A stretch of 64,000 nt of DNA from Magicicada septendecula (Eukaryota > Arthropoda > Insecta > Hemiptera > Cicadidae). The stretch is from NCBI GenBank assembly GCA_034769895.1, contig CM068373.1, positions 197,512,134-197,576,133 of the forward strand, written 5' to 3'. Numbering within the stretch: position 1 is the first letter of the stretch; the number at the start of each line of letters is the position of its first letter. Positions 34,101-44,768 of this stretch are shown here, piece by piece. A program made the position numbers and the translations under genes. The notes below the pieces were generated by a model. It ran no database searches. It was not told the DNA's origin and saw only the letters and a program-made list of their open reading frames with translations.

Positions 34101-34730
34101 GTCTCTTTTGTAAGAAAATGGTTCCAGGCCTGTTCGGTGACGTAACGAATAGATGGAGGGCTATGAATTTTCCAGCCCTTCCCTGGTAATCTACGGTTGC
34201 CGGAGAAGATTGTTGGAAATATGGAGATTAGCGGTGTTCATTGGAAATGGTAGAGGCGACACATGCCCGAGGGACAGAGATGGCGTTTGGTCCCCGCCAA
34301 CACTACATGTTAATATGTGTTTCGTTTGCCCTCATAAATTATTAATGCTTATGTACAGTCCCTAGTGGATAGAACTAAGTCTAAAACTAGAACTATTGTA
34401 ATGTGATTCATAGAAATATTTAAAGAAGTTGTGAGTATAGATTTCTCTGGCGTTTGAGATTATGATTAGTGCGAACCTTGTAATTAATTATGTAACTCTA
34501 AGGACGTTATTACTGACAGAATAGTAAGAGCGGATTAGGCCATGTAACAAAACAAATAACACTACTAGCAAGATATTGTTGAACAGTAGTTTATAACAAT
34601 ATGTTATTTCTGCAAAGAATCCAAGAAACAGGAAAATATTAGTGAATCCAAGAATTAGTTTGCCGATATGTTGGGGCCACAGTAAACACAATTTAACAGG
34701 ATAGCACATACAAAGAGACATACTACATAT
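31101..34730. other. Unassigned sequence with a CA/CG tract
   Basis: It contains an alternating (CA)n(CG)n purine-pyrimidine tract at 31,395-31,420. A base-balanced stretch lies at about 31,620-32,220. A TATA-like TCTATATAACCGCGC at about 33,950 on the plus strand is followed by an LTR-leader-like stretch. The small open frames (32,586-32,975, 33,123-33,329, 34,488-34,721) show no family features. Confidence 0.45.
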
Positions 34731-35209
34731 TGTTACGATGGTCTACTTGATCGTCGTAGGTACAGTGGAAACACAAAATACAAGACACCAATTAAGTCAC
34801 TAATCACCAGCTTAAATTTCACAGTTAAACAGTTCGTAATAAGCAACACAGTCTCTTACAACAAATCAAATAAAATTGTTCACATTCACACGCAATAACA
34901 ATGTCTACTAATAGAATCTTGCACAATTATGAAACACATAACACAATAATTCTTCACTTTGACAAGCACTCAATCCGCACTAGCGAAAGTCGCTCACGTA
35001 ACTGAACTGACATCCCGGCAGCTTTATATACGCCGCGCTGAGGCCGAATACAGCTTTCCCTCCTTAACTGCACGCCGGCGGTTTTAATACGTAGTATCTC
35101 AAGTGTTCCTGGGACTCACAAGAATCATCTACTTGAATGACGCACAGCTGCCACAGTGGACGGGGGGAGTGGAGAATGTTCTGGGTTGTTCGGTAAGCTT
35201 CTCATAACA
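34731..35209 (-). repeat. Gypsy-B LTR (copy 1, 479 bp)
   Basis: Begins TGTTATGAG and ends TCGTAACA on the minus strand, with short inverted ends. A TATA box (GTATATAAAGC, about 35,021-35,031) lies within. It matches the LTR at 61,289-61,746 with substitutions and small indels. Confidence 0.9.
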
Positions 35210-35809
35210 CTGCCCCCTCCTTAAACCTTTTCGTCCCGAACTGGCAAACCGTCTCTGAAGTAATACTTGGCCAGGCGACCTAGGTGGACGTTCTTGTGAA
35301 AGATAATTTTCCCGTCCTTCGAATTCGGTCTCGTGTGATCCGAATATCAAGTTCCCAGGAATACGAGTCTTCCGCTCAACCGCTAGTTTTGCTGGAATCA
35401 CTCCCGTTGCGTCATGTACTGATGACCTAAACACCACTGGCTGATCCAAGTCTGATTGGATCTCGTCAACAACCTCTTGCGTAACTTCATCTTCAGCAAC
35501 TTTTCCCCTGGGCGCTTCTATTAACTCACGAAGAAACAAGGGGTTTTCCTTGACACCCATAGTTGGTTTTCCAGTCACTTCTTTTGCCGTTTTACGTTTT
35601 ACTTCCTCTGCTAGTTCTTCTTCCATTTCCGCCTGGAATAGGAAAGGTTCCTCTTGACCAGACCTGTTGACTTCTTCTTCGGCCAGTGTTACTTGCTTGA
35701 TTGAATGGTTAGCAGACCCTGACATTTTAGCCATGCAAAGCTTTATATGCTCTTGGCCAACCTTCAGGACGTTCTCTCTTAAGTCCACAAAGAATCCGTA
35801 GGCATTCAT
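35129..35809 (-). pseudogene. Gypsy-B pol remnant: protease end fused to integrase C-terminus
   Basis: The minus frame starts in the last part of the protease (NAYGFFVDLRENVLKV) and runs through an acidic linker (EEEVNRSGQEEPFLFQAEME). It then jumps to integrase-like sequence (SSVHDATGVIPAKL, then RIPGNLIFGSHE). Normally RT, RNase H and the integrase core lie between. The usual pol terminus (HLGRLAKYYFRDGLPVRDEK) is present in a shifted frame at about 35,228-35,297. The displayed frame instead reads on into the LTR. Lost domains make this non-functional for replication. The second copy has the same fusion. Confidence 0.85.
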
Positions 35810-35823
35810 AATGTCCGTGCCAA

Positions 35824-37301
35824 TGTGACGATTTCATTAATAAAAATATGTTAATTAATTGAGTTGATAAGATATAAGCGGAGAAATTTTAAATTCTTAA
35901 TAAAATCTCACATTGTAAACTAAATCTTATGGCAATCATTTAATAATAATAATATTTAATATAAGTCTAATAATAAAATTAAATGGGAATTGCATTGTAC
36001 AGAAAGGGTAAAGCGTATTATTTATTCCTGCATAAACAGGAACTGACCAGAATTAACTTGTTTTCTGACCCCTAAATAAACTAAGTATTATTGTAAATTT
36101 GTTATTATTTAAATAATTAAATAAGACCATTGTTACGTACTTTGAAGACTTCTGCAACTAAGAATATCACGATTTAATTATTTAATCAACCGTAGTCCTT
36201 TAATTAAAATTAGAAAAACGGAACTACTTTTATGTAGCCTAGTAATTGTCTTGAGATTACTACGCTCCCCTTAACTATTTTCTGCCACTTGGAATGGAGC
36301 GCTCACGCCGTAAGCAGCGTAAAGCGTTATTTCGCTACGCGTTTATAAAAATGTGAAAATCTTGATACAATGACTTGTTAAATAAGTAAAGTTGTGTGGT
36401 GATGACATCTCTCTATATTATAAAATAACGGACCATGTAAATAATACAGTATTACAACCAAGAAGGTGATAGTAAAATAATCTATCATCATGTGAAGTGT
36501 ATAACAGTGAAACAAACTTTCTATCTATGTGTTCTAACTACAAGAATTACTAAGAATAACTACAGTAGCCTGAGATGAATGTACCACACCAGGGATGATT
36601 TCACATACTTCTAGAACTTCACCACCAAAGTATGATAATGTAGCGACTGAACTTCAAGAAACATCAGGAGGACCGAAGAACTAATTCTGCAGCAACTTCA
36701 GGAAACACACAGGTGACATGGAGGCTTGTCTTCCATGGTTAAGAGTTACAAAATTATAACCCCAAAAGACAATTTAAATTATCATATTAAAGACTTTAAA
36801 AATTATGCTTTAAATGTAATAACATTAAAGACTTTAGAAAACTGACATTATAGGTAACATGTAATCTAATATTTGTTGTTTTAGAAGATTAATAAAAAAC
36901 CATTCTTCAAATGGTTAGAGTTTCAATATTGTACATGGCAAGGTGACCATTATTCATTTAATATATTTGATCCCGGATCCGTGGAATTAATTAAAAAGGA
37001 TGTACATCATATTTTGAGGCCCCTTTGTAAAGTAGTAATTTATATATTTAATCATATAGTAAACTATATTGTTTGAGAACTTTCAATAGAGAACTTAATC
37101 ACCAAATGTAATAAAGAGATGTCATCTAAGTATCGAGTAAAATGAGTGCATAAATCAACAGTCTCCCCTTCCTAATATCCTGCTATAAATTGTTTTTTTG
37201 TTGTGATTATTTTCAGTGCTTCACAACGAAGGCAGCCGGTATAATTGGCACATCCAATTATTACTGGTTCCCTAAGTTATAACTCAAGAGAAGAGGTTAT
37301 A
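35824..37301 (+). repeat. Gypsy-A 5' LTR (1,478 bp)
   Basis: Starts TGTGACGATTTC and ends AGAAGAGGTTATA, not the usual TG..CA. A TATA-like TTTATAAAA lies at 36,342-36,350, with AATAAA signals at about 36,889 and 37,110. It is unusually long for an insect gypsy LTR. Confidence 0.93.
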
Positions 37302-37977
37302 AGTTGCGCCACTCTGCTATTTTGCTATTATTTTGCTAATTTGCTAATTTTGCGTAAGAGAAAAGAAAGAAGTAATTGCGTCCCGATATCCCACGCACAA
37401 AAAGCTGTTGATCTATACACTCATGTATTTCAATATGTGTCAGAGTTTTAATAAGATAAAAATAATAATTAATATTATAGTAATATAGTATAAATAACTT
37501 TATTAGTAAATATAATTTGTGTAAAGTAATATTAGCATATAATCCCATGTAAACAAACCATGTCGGTACTTGTTAAAAGTCCCATTCATAAACGTGCCAC
37601 ATTCTCGACAATCTCGGACGTGTAAGTTTCCTGTTGCCGTTTGTTTAAAATTGTCATTGTTTAGTTGAGTTTGACAATAAGCCACCCTCCTTGTGTGGTC
37701 TATTGTTATAAGAAGTGTGTCTGTTCATGTGTTAGTAACCGAAGGGGGAATCTTTTGTCGTACGCATATTCGTGCATGTGTGAAATTTCTCTCTCTCTCT
37801 CACAGTAAAACGATGAAGGTTGTCATAACATTTTAAGTGTTTATTTGTAAAAAGAAAAAGGAGTAAGAACACGATTGATTTATAGTTTTATATTTTTGTG
37901 TAAAAGAAAAAGGAAGCGTTGTATAGCATTTAATGCAAATAGTAGAATAATTAGTTATAGCCGCTCACGTTACAAAA
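37302..37977 (+). other. Gypsy-A untranslated leader
   Basis: 676 bp between LTR and gag. Right after the LTR comes AGTTGCGCCACTCTG. A canonical TGG-starting primer-binding site is not visible, so the primer is undetermined. A CT-repeat (about 37,789-37,800) lies within. Confidence 0.6.
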
Positions 37978-39483
37978 ATGGCTGAATTTAATCCTGATCT
38001 GTTATTAAAAGATGAGCTATGCTACGAAGCACTTTTACGAGGCCTAAAACACGTAAATGTAACCGTGTCGGAGTTACGAAAATCATTACGCCAAACCGGA
38101 TCAGATACACCCTCGCAGTTAGATAGATTGCGTGAACTCGATTATGACGGCGAACGAGAAACCTGTTATGCGAAATATAGGGAACTGATAGTATTATCTC
38201 AGAACCTTGAGGACAAGAAATCACCTACGGAATTTTTGCGCGTTACGCAACGTATAGAACATTTAACCCGCCGGTTAAATAATTTATTAAGTTGGCCCGA
38301 CGTCACCGTAATCCCCGGCGATGTGCAGAAATTTGCGGAGGAGGCATTATGCCAATTACCCATAATTATCAACGACTTACGACGAAAATCAGACTCATCG
38401 AGAATGGAGGAAATTGAGCACTACTTACAAAAATTATATATCTCCCCAGTTCAATCCCCTACTTTAGAACACCCTCCCTCCACCTCGAACCCCGAATCAC
38501 TCACCGTATCGAAGATACAACCGAGTCATGAACAATTACCTAGTAGAGAATTAAATACCCACACTATGTCAGAACCCCCACCGCCAAATGTTCAGTATAC
38601 TCGCACTAGTAAATATGCGATTACAAATCCCAATGCAAACACCAATCTTTCGAAAAGTACACCTAACGTATGTTTTAATGTAGACCTCTACGGAAAGATT
38701 TCCCACCCAGTAGAGAAAATAATTAATGAAATTCCTTACACCGATGGCTTAAGCATCACGACTCTATTGACTTTTATCAGATATCTACTGCAAATAAAAG
38801 ATCTACAACTATTAAGCGATTGGCAAATACTGCAGGTCATGTTACCCAAATGTAAACCACCTTTACGAGATCGCGTGCTAGAAGCATTAAACTCGACTCT
38901 TCCGGTAGAAGAACTTCATACAAATATAATCAAATATTTTATTCCCACTGGAATATATGAGGAGATAAAAAGGAATACCGTACTTCGAGTACAAAGAGCT
39001 CAAGAAAGACTGGCCCACTATATCGCAGACATCAGAGAATCTTCACGTCTACTGCAAGTCGACTGGACTGAAAAACAACTGGTCGATACTATATTGGTAG
39101 GCTTATCTCCTGAAGAACGGTCCCGTTTAGCTCTAATAAGTAGACCCCTTACTTTCGCTGACCTTGAAAAATGTAGTGTGCACTCTTCAAATGTGTGGTA
39201 TGCAGATCAGCATCGACATGCACCAGTATCCACAACACCACATAGAAAGGAAACGCAAGCCCTATCCTCAGATACAAGAAGTCTACGAGAACGACGACCA
39301 TTTCGGCGACCAACCTATGTTCATGGCCAAGGTAAGTCCAAAGAGGCACCACCTAGACACGAAACCAGTGAGACCCCGCGTAAAGAATATATATGCTATA
39401 ACTGCGGAAAACCTGGACACCTCAGTAGAAACTGTAAACGGAAACAGTATCATCAGAAAACCGATTATCCAAAAAACGTGTAA
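37978..39483 (+). CDS. gag: Gypsy-A Gag (capsid and nucleocapsid)
   Basis: A 501-residue Gag-like protein that should assemble the cytoplasmic particle and bind element RNA. The ATG sits in a good context (ACAAAAATGGCT) and no upstream in-frame start is needed. The N-terminal ~130 residues are charged and helical in character. The middle (about 250-400) resembles a retrotransposon capsid region (LLTFIRYLLQIKDLQLLSDWQ, RAQERLAHYIADI). The C-terminus has one CCHC zinc knuckle with C473, C476, H481 and C486 inside a basic stretch. The last codons overlap pol by a -1 frame, with the slippery heptamer three codons before the stop. The frame is intact throughout. Confidence 0.93.
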   Translation: MAEFNPDLLLKDELCYEALLRGLKHVNVTVSELRKSLRQTGSDTPSQLDRLRELDYDGERETCYAKYRELIVLSQNLEDKKSPTEFLRVTQRIEHLTRRLNNLLSWPDVTVIPGDVQKFAEEALCQLPIIINDLRRKSDSSRMEEIEHYLQKLYISPVQSPTLEHPPSTSNPESLTVSKIQPSHEQLPSRELNTHTMSEPPPPNVQYTRTSKYAITNPNANTNLSKSTPNVCFNVDLYGKISHPVEKIINEIPYTDGLSITTLLTFIRYLLQIKDLQLLSDWQILQVMLPKCKPPLRDRVLEALNSTLPVEELHTNIIKYFIPTGIYEEIKRNTVLRVQRAQERLAHYIADIRESSRLLQVDWTEKQLVDTILVGLSPEERSRLALISRPLTFADLEKCSVHSSNVWYADQHRHAPVSTTPHRKETQALSSDTRSLRERRPFRRPTYVHGQGKSKEAPPRHETSETPRKEYICYNCGKPGHLSRNCKRKQYHQKTDYPKNV

Positions 39484-39506
39484 GGCAGGGAGATCCGAAA
39501 CCCTGT
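39471..39506 (+). promoter_or_regulatory. Programmed -1 ribosomal frameshift site at gag-pol overlap
   Basis: The heptamer A AAA AAC (39,471-39,477), in the gag frame, is a canonical -1 slippery sequence. It sits just before the gag TAA (39,481). Seven bases downstream a stem can form: GCAGGG (39,485-39,490) with CCCTGT (39,501-39,506), including one G-T pair and a 10-base loop. Pol is in exactly the -1 frame and open across this point. Heptamer, spacing and stem match the established arrangement. Function is inferred. Confidence 0.85.
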
Positions 39507-39521
39507 GTCTTCCGCAGCATC

Positions 39522-42500
39522 GTGAAAACAGGTAAACCCCTGAGAGACCACAAATTAAAACAAAATAATAATAATAATAATAACAAAAGAAAATTAGACC
39601 CCTATGTTAGGAAATTTATCGATAAATGTAACTCTATTAGTAAATGTGATTACAATAGGTGTGAATTACCGTATATACAAGTTGACATTGGTGTTACATC
39701 CACCCTCGGATTAATTGATTCCGGATCCACGCGAAGTTTAATTAGTCAAGAGCTAGCCAATCAATTATTTAAACACAATTTAGTTAAACGCATTCAATCA
39801 GTAAATATTAGATGCGCTACAGCTAATAAGCAAAACTTAATGATAAAGCTTATCATCACTTTTAAAGTAAAAATTAAAAATCTAACGTGGTATTTTCCAA
39901 TGTTGGTATGCGACGAATTAGGACCCGAATTAATATTGGGAGCTGATTTTATCAGTAAAACAGGAATAATTTTAGACATTCACGAGAAGATATTTTACTT
40001 TGGATTCGATCGTTCACGGAAATATAACTTGCATGATAATGCAAATAATAGAGAAAGTACTAGCACCATTTCTACACATATAAAGCATCACGAATCTGAA
40101 TTAAGTCATCTAGGACGTAAAGATAGACGGAACATACAGACTTTAATAAAACAGTTCTCCAACGTCCTCACCCCAAAGTTAGGACTGACGGATCTGATAG
40201 AGTACAAAATAAATTTGAGTGACAACAAAGTAATTCGTTTAGCCCCATACAAATTATCACCACCGAAAATGGAAGTGATGAGGAACCAAATTAATAAATT
40301 GTTAGAACAAGGAGTCATCGAACCCTCTACGTCATCTTATTCATCACCCGCGTTTTTAGTACCCAAAAGTAACGACAAACATAGATTAGTGGTGGACTAC
40401 AGACAACTAAATAAACGGATAGAATTTGAATCTATACCACTTCCCGACATCCACAGTGCATTTCATTATTTTACTAAAGCAAAAATCTTTACCATTATGG
40501 ATTTAAATCAGGCATTTCATCAGATATCTCTTTCGGAAGAATCAAAACGTCTTACCGCCTTTGCCGTCCCTTTCAACCTGTACCAATTTACAAGGGTACC
40601 TTTTGGTATATCCCAAGGTAGTTCTGTATGTAGCAGATTATTAGAAAAGTTATTTCATGACATAAAATTTAAATATGTGTATCACTACTTAGATGACATT
40701 GTTATCTACAGCGAGTCAATTGAACAACATCTTAATCATCTACGTGAAGTACTAACCCGATTGGAGAAAGCTGGATTAACCGTAAATCCCAGTAAAGTAA
40801 ATTTTGCTGTGACACAATTCTCATTTTTAGGTCACATCGTAAAAGCAAACGGAAAGGTAAGCATAGACCCAGAGCGAACCCGTGCCATCAGAGAATTTTT
40901 ACCGCCGCGGGATGCGAAAGGAATAGCCCGATTTTTAGGAATGATAAATTATTTCCATAAGTACATCCCACATCTAGCCGAAATTGCAGCACCGCTAAAT
41001 ACCTTAAGAAAAAAGGGAATTAAATTTGAATGGAATGAGCAACACCAAACAGCATTCGAGAAATTAAAAGAAAGCATAATATCACCCCCCGTACTACAAT
41101 TAGCCGACTTTACAAAACCATTTGTAGTGCAAACAGACAGTTCTATTGTCGCACTAGGTGCAGTAATATATCAGGAGGTAGATAACTCAAGGTTACCTAT
41201 TAGTTACGCTTCTCGCACCCTGACTGAGCAAGAAAAGAAATACCCCGCATACGAATTAGAATGTTTAGCTATAGTTTTCGCTTTTGAGAAGTTCAAACCA
41301 TTTTTAGAACATAAGGAGTTTTTATTAGAAACAGATAATCAAGCGTTATCTTGGCTACTAAATCACCCAAAACAGTTAGGTCGTATCGGAAGATGGGTAT
41401 TAAGATTAAATTGTTTTAAATTCAAAGTACAACATATTAGAGGCACCCAAAACGTAGTTGCCGATACACTGTCACGTATGTTCCAGCCTAGTAGTAATAC
41501 TTACGAAAACAAGAGTAGAGAAACGCCGATTATTAATACTTTAATTACCGAATTTCCTCTTGCATTTACGGATTTAGCCCAGTATCAAATACGAGACCCA
41601 CGTTTGAGTCCAATTATTGAACAACTTGAAAAAGGAAATAAGTCAGAGAAATACATATTAAGTAGGAGAGTATTATGTTGTAGAATAGCGAACGGAAAAT
41701 ATCTACGAATAATTGCCCCTGATATTATTAAACCTATGCTGATGGAATATTATCACTCTTCCACCATTGGAGCACATATGGGAATAAATAAAACTATACA
41801 CCGAATTCGTAAAGAATATCACTGGGAAAATATGAACAGTGAGATCGCCAATTTTGTAAAAAAGTGTAAGTTGTGTGCACTCAGCAAACCAGCGAGGAAC
41901 AGCCAAATAAGTCAGTTAATCTCAGAGATTCCTGCTACCCCGTTCTCCAAAATTTATTTAGACTTTTCAGGACCCTACCCGCGTTCCAAATCAGGAAATA
42001 CAATGTTACTAATTTGTGTAGACTCTTTTAGCAAATTCGTCTGGATGTACCCCATGCGGCGAGCCTTAGCTACAACCACAGTAAATATTTTACAGCATAG
42101 ATTATTTAAAGAATTCGGTATTCCGGTCCATCTAGTGTCGGATAACGGACCACAGTTTAAGTCCAAAGAATTCAGGAACATGTGTTTCAAACTAGGTATA
42201 AACCATATTACCACTACAGAGTATCGTCCGCAAGGTAATATAGCTGAGAGGTATTTGCGAAACCTAAAATCTGCTTTAATTGCCTACCATGCTAACGACC
42301 ATACTTCTTGGGACCAGAACTTATCCTGGATACAGTTCGCCTTTAATTCTGCATATCATGAAGGACATAAGTCTACCCCATTTGAATTATTGTTCAAATA
42401 TAAACCTAACCACCCATTATCCGCTAAGTGGAAAATACATGAATTGTTACCCCTTGAAATTAGGGATAAAAATATTAAGAAAATATGGAATGAAGCGCGC

Positions 42501-42803
42501 GCTAATTTACGAACAAACTTAGCGAAATCAAGGAAATATCACGTGCGAAATAATAATAATGAAGTAAAGTACCAAATCGGTAACTTAGTTATGTGTAAAA
42601 CACATCCTACGAGTAGTGCAATCGATAAGACCACTTCCAAGCTATCATACCGATGGTGCGGTCCTTATCAAATTCGCAAATATTTAACTCCAGTAACCGT
42701 AGCACTGTATGAACCCTCTACTCAAAAATATGTACGAAGGACACATATTTCTCAGATAAAACATTATCACGAAGAAGGTAATGGTAGAGTGCAAGTTAAA
42801 TGA
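39522..42803 (+). CDS. pol: Gypsy-A Pol (protease, RT, RNase H, integrase)
   Basis: The frame is open from within gag. 39,522 is a GTG, so the protein is most likely made by -1 frameshifting, not by its own start. Residues are counted from 39,522. Protease has LIDSGSTRSLIS with D66. RT includes HRLVVDYRQLNKR, FTRVPFGISQGSS and the catalytic YLDD at 389-392. RNase H has VQTDSSIVALGAVIYQ, LLETDNQALSWLL and GTQNVVADTLSR. Integrase has an HHCC zinc domain ending KKCKLC and catalytic D814, D874 and E909, with 34 residues between the last two. A GPY/F-type region (CGPYQIRKYLTPV) follows near the end. No chromodomain or env is seen. A run of seven asparagines near residue 15-21 marks the Gag-protease linker. 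No stops or frameshifts were found. Confidence 0.95.
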   Translation: MKTGKPLRDHKLKQNNNNNNNKRKLDPYVRKFIDKCNSISKCDYNRCELPYIQVDIGVTSTLGLIDSGSTRSLISQELANQLFKHNLVKRIQSVNIRCATANKQNLMIKLIITFKVKIKNLTWYFPMLVCDELGPELILGADFISKTGIILDIHEKIFYFGFDRSRKYNLHDNANNRESTSTISTHIKHHESELSHLGRKDRRNIQTLIKQFSNVLTPKLGLTDLIEYKINLSDNKVIRLAPYKLSPPKMEVMRNQINKLLEQGVIEPSTSSYSSPAFLVPKSNDKHRLVVDYRQLNKRIEFESIPLPDIHSAFHYFTKAKIFTIMDLNQAFHQISLSEESKRLTAFAVPFNLYQFTRVPFGISQGSSVCSRLLEKLFHDIKFKYVYHYLDDIVIYSESIEQHLNHLREVLTRLEKAGLTVNPSKVNFAVTQFSFLGHIVKANGKVSIDPERTRAIREFLPPRDAKGIARFLGMINYFHKYIPHLAEIAAPLNTLRKKGIKFEWNEQHQTAFEKLKESIISPPVLQLADFTKPFVVQTDSSIVALGAVIYQEVDNSRLPISYASRTLTEQEKKYPAYELECLAIVFAFEKFKPFLEHKEFLLETDNQALSWLLNHPKQLGRIGRWVLRLNCFKFKVQHIRGTQNVVADTLSRMFQPSSNTYENKSRETPIINTLITEFPLAFTDLAQYQIRDPRLSPIIEQLEKGNKSEKYILSRRVLCCRIANGKYLRIIAPDIIKPMLMEYYHSSTIGAHMGINKTIHRIRKEYHWENMNSEIANFVKKCKLCALSKPARNSQISQLISEIPATPFSKIYLDFSGPYPRSKSGNTMLLICVDSFSKFVWMYPMRRALATTTVNILQHRLFKEFGIPVHLVSDNGPQFKSKEFRNMCFKLGINHITTTEYRPQGNIAERYLRNLKSALIAYHANDHTSWDQNLSWIQFAFNSAYHEGHKSTPFELLFKYKPNHPLSAKWKIHELLPLEIRDKNIKKIWNEARANLRTNLAKSRKYHVRNNNNEVKYQIGNLVMCKTHPTSSAIDKTTSKLSYRWCGPYQIRKYLTPVTVALYEPSTQKYVRRTHISQIKHYHEEGNGRVQVK

Positions 42804-43290
42804 ATGTACAGAAAAAGAAAGGTATATGTTTTGTACTCAACTGCAAAGGAGTACTTGAGTAACGTTTAGCTAGCTAATGGTATAAATAGGTACGAGGCCT
42901 GATCACCCTTGAATCCTATTCTTCGAAAGTAGAGCAAAGTAAGAAGTCAGCTGACATCAAATATGAGGAATAATTAAGTAACAAATTACTTAATGAGTAA
43001 TTCTATTACTAAAGAAAAACCCGGCAGTAGTCATAAGTAGTAGTGTTAAGAAAATTTAGAATGTTAACTATATGTTTTATAATGTGTGAATTTTATGTTC
43101 TATTAGAATTAGTCTGTAAAGTAGGATATGCAGATAGTAAGAATAAACAATTCGAGACTGACGTGTGTAACTCATAATTACATACAGAGAGAAACTGGTG
43201 AGAGAAATTACACACGGAAATCCCTAAACATACTCTCGGTATATTAAAAAAAAAAATTATACCGGAGTCTGTGGCTAAAGCGGCGGAGTA
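42804..43290 (+). other. Gypsy-A 3' untranslated region
   Basis: 487 bp without coding capacity between pol and the 3' LTR. It contains an A-run hairpin with CGGTATA/TTATACCG arms (about 43,237-43,265) just before the LTR. Confidence 0.7.
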
Positions 43291-44768
43291 TGTGACGATT
43301 TCATTAATAAAAATATGTTAATTAATTGAGTTGATAAGATATAAGCGGAGAAATTTTAAATTCTTAATAAAATCTCACATTGTAAACTAAATCTTATGGC
43401 AATCATTTAATAATAATAATATTTAATATAAGTCTAATAATAAAATTAAATGGGAATTGCATTGTACAGAAAGGGTAAAGCGTATTATTTATTCCTGCAT
43501 AAACAGGAACTGACCAGAATTAACTTGTTTTCTGACCCCTAAATAAACTAAGTATTATTGTAAATTTGTTATTATTTAAATAATTAAATAAGACCATTGT
43601 TACGTACTTTGAAGACTTCTGCAACTAAGAATATCACGATTTAATTATTTAATCAACCGTAGTCCTTTAATTAAAATTAGAAAAACGGAACTACTTTTAT
43701 GTAGCCTAGTAATTGTCTTGAGATTACTACGCTCCCCTTAACTATTTTCTGCCACTTGGAATGGAGCGCTCACGCCGTAAGCAGCGTAAAGCGTTATTTC
43801 GCTACGCGTTTATAAAAATGTGAAAATCTTGATACAATGACTTGTTAAATAAGTAAAGTTGTGTGGTGATGACATCTCTCTATATTATAAAATAACGGAC
43901 CATGTAAATAATACAGTATTACAACCAAGAAGGTGATAGTAAAATAATCTATCATCATGTGAAGTGTATAACAGTGAAACAAACTTTCTATCTATGTGTT
44001 CTAACTACAAGAATTACTAAGAATAACTACAGTAGCCTGAGATGAATGTACCACACCAGGGATGATTTCACATACTTCTAGAACTTCACCACCAAAGTAT
44101 GATAATGTAGCGACTGAACTTCAAGAAACATCAGGAGGACCGAAGAACTAATTCTGCAGCAACTTCAGGAAACACACAGGTGACATGGAGGCTTGTCTTC
44201 CATGGTTAAGAGTTACAAAATTATAACCCCAAAAGACAATTTAAATTATCATATTAAAGACTTTAAAAATTATGCTTTAAATGTAATAACATTAAAGACT
44301 TTAAAAAACTGACATTATAGGTAACATGTAATCTAATATTTGTTGTTTTAGAAGATTAATAAAAAACCATTCTTCAAATGGTTAGAGTTTCAATATTGTA
44401 CATGGCAAGGTGACCATTATTCATTTAATATATTTGATCCCGGATCAGTGGAATTAATTAAAAAGGATGTACATCATATTTTGAGGCCCCTTTGTAAAGT
44501 AGTAATTTATATATTTAATCATATAGTAAACTATATTGTTTGAGAACTTTCAATAGAGAACTTAATCACCAAATGTAATAAAGAGATGTCATCTAAGTAT
44601 CGAGTAAAATGAGTGCATAAATCAACAGTCTCCCCTTCCTAATATCCTGCTATAAATTGTTTTTTTGTTGTGATTATTTTCAGTGCTTCACAACGAAGGC
44701 AGCCGGTATAATTGGCACATCCAATTATTACTGGTTCCCTAAGTTATAACTCAAGAGAAGAGGTTATA
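43291..44768 (+). repeat. Gypsy-A 3' LTR (1,478 bp)
   Basis: Same length and nearly the same sequence as 35,824-37,301. It is preceded by AAAGCGGCGGAG, a weak candidate polypurine tract (about 43,277-43,288). Confidence 0.93.

Larger units (their letters stand above)
34731..35823 (-). mobile_element. Gypsy-B copy 1, left fragment (3' half on the minus strand)
   Basis: It comprises the 3' LTR (34,731-35,209), a purine-rich tract (AAGGAGGGGGCAG on the minus strand) and a coding remnant up to the end of the protease. It breaks at 35,823, where gypsy-A is inserted, and resumes at 44,769. CCAA is duplicated at the junctions (35,820-35,823 and 44,769-44,772). The uninterrupted sequence is visible in the second copy at about 62,350. 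Confidence 0.92.
35824..44768 (+). mobile_element. Gypsy-A: complete, young Ty3/gypsy LTR retrotransposon
   Basis: An 8,945-bp element with two LTRs of exactly 1,478 bp, gag, pol and no env. It is inserted in the protease region of gypsy-B copy 1 with a CCAA target duplication. I noticed only two LTR mismatches (near 36,836/44,303 and 36,980/44,447), and gag and pol have no internal stops, so the insertion looks recent. Pol order is protease, RT, RNase H, integrase, as established for Ty3/gypsy. Confidence 0.95.

Noticed and set aside
37245-37451. Small protein starting MAHPIITGSL (also at 44,712)
   Set aside because: It lies in the end of both gypsy-A LTRs, and the second copy continues into different DNA, so it is not a conserved gene.
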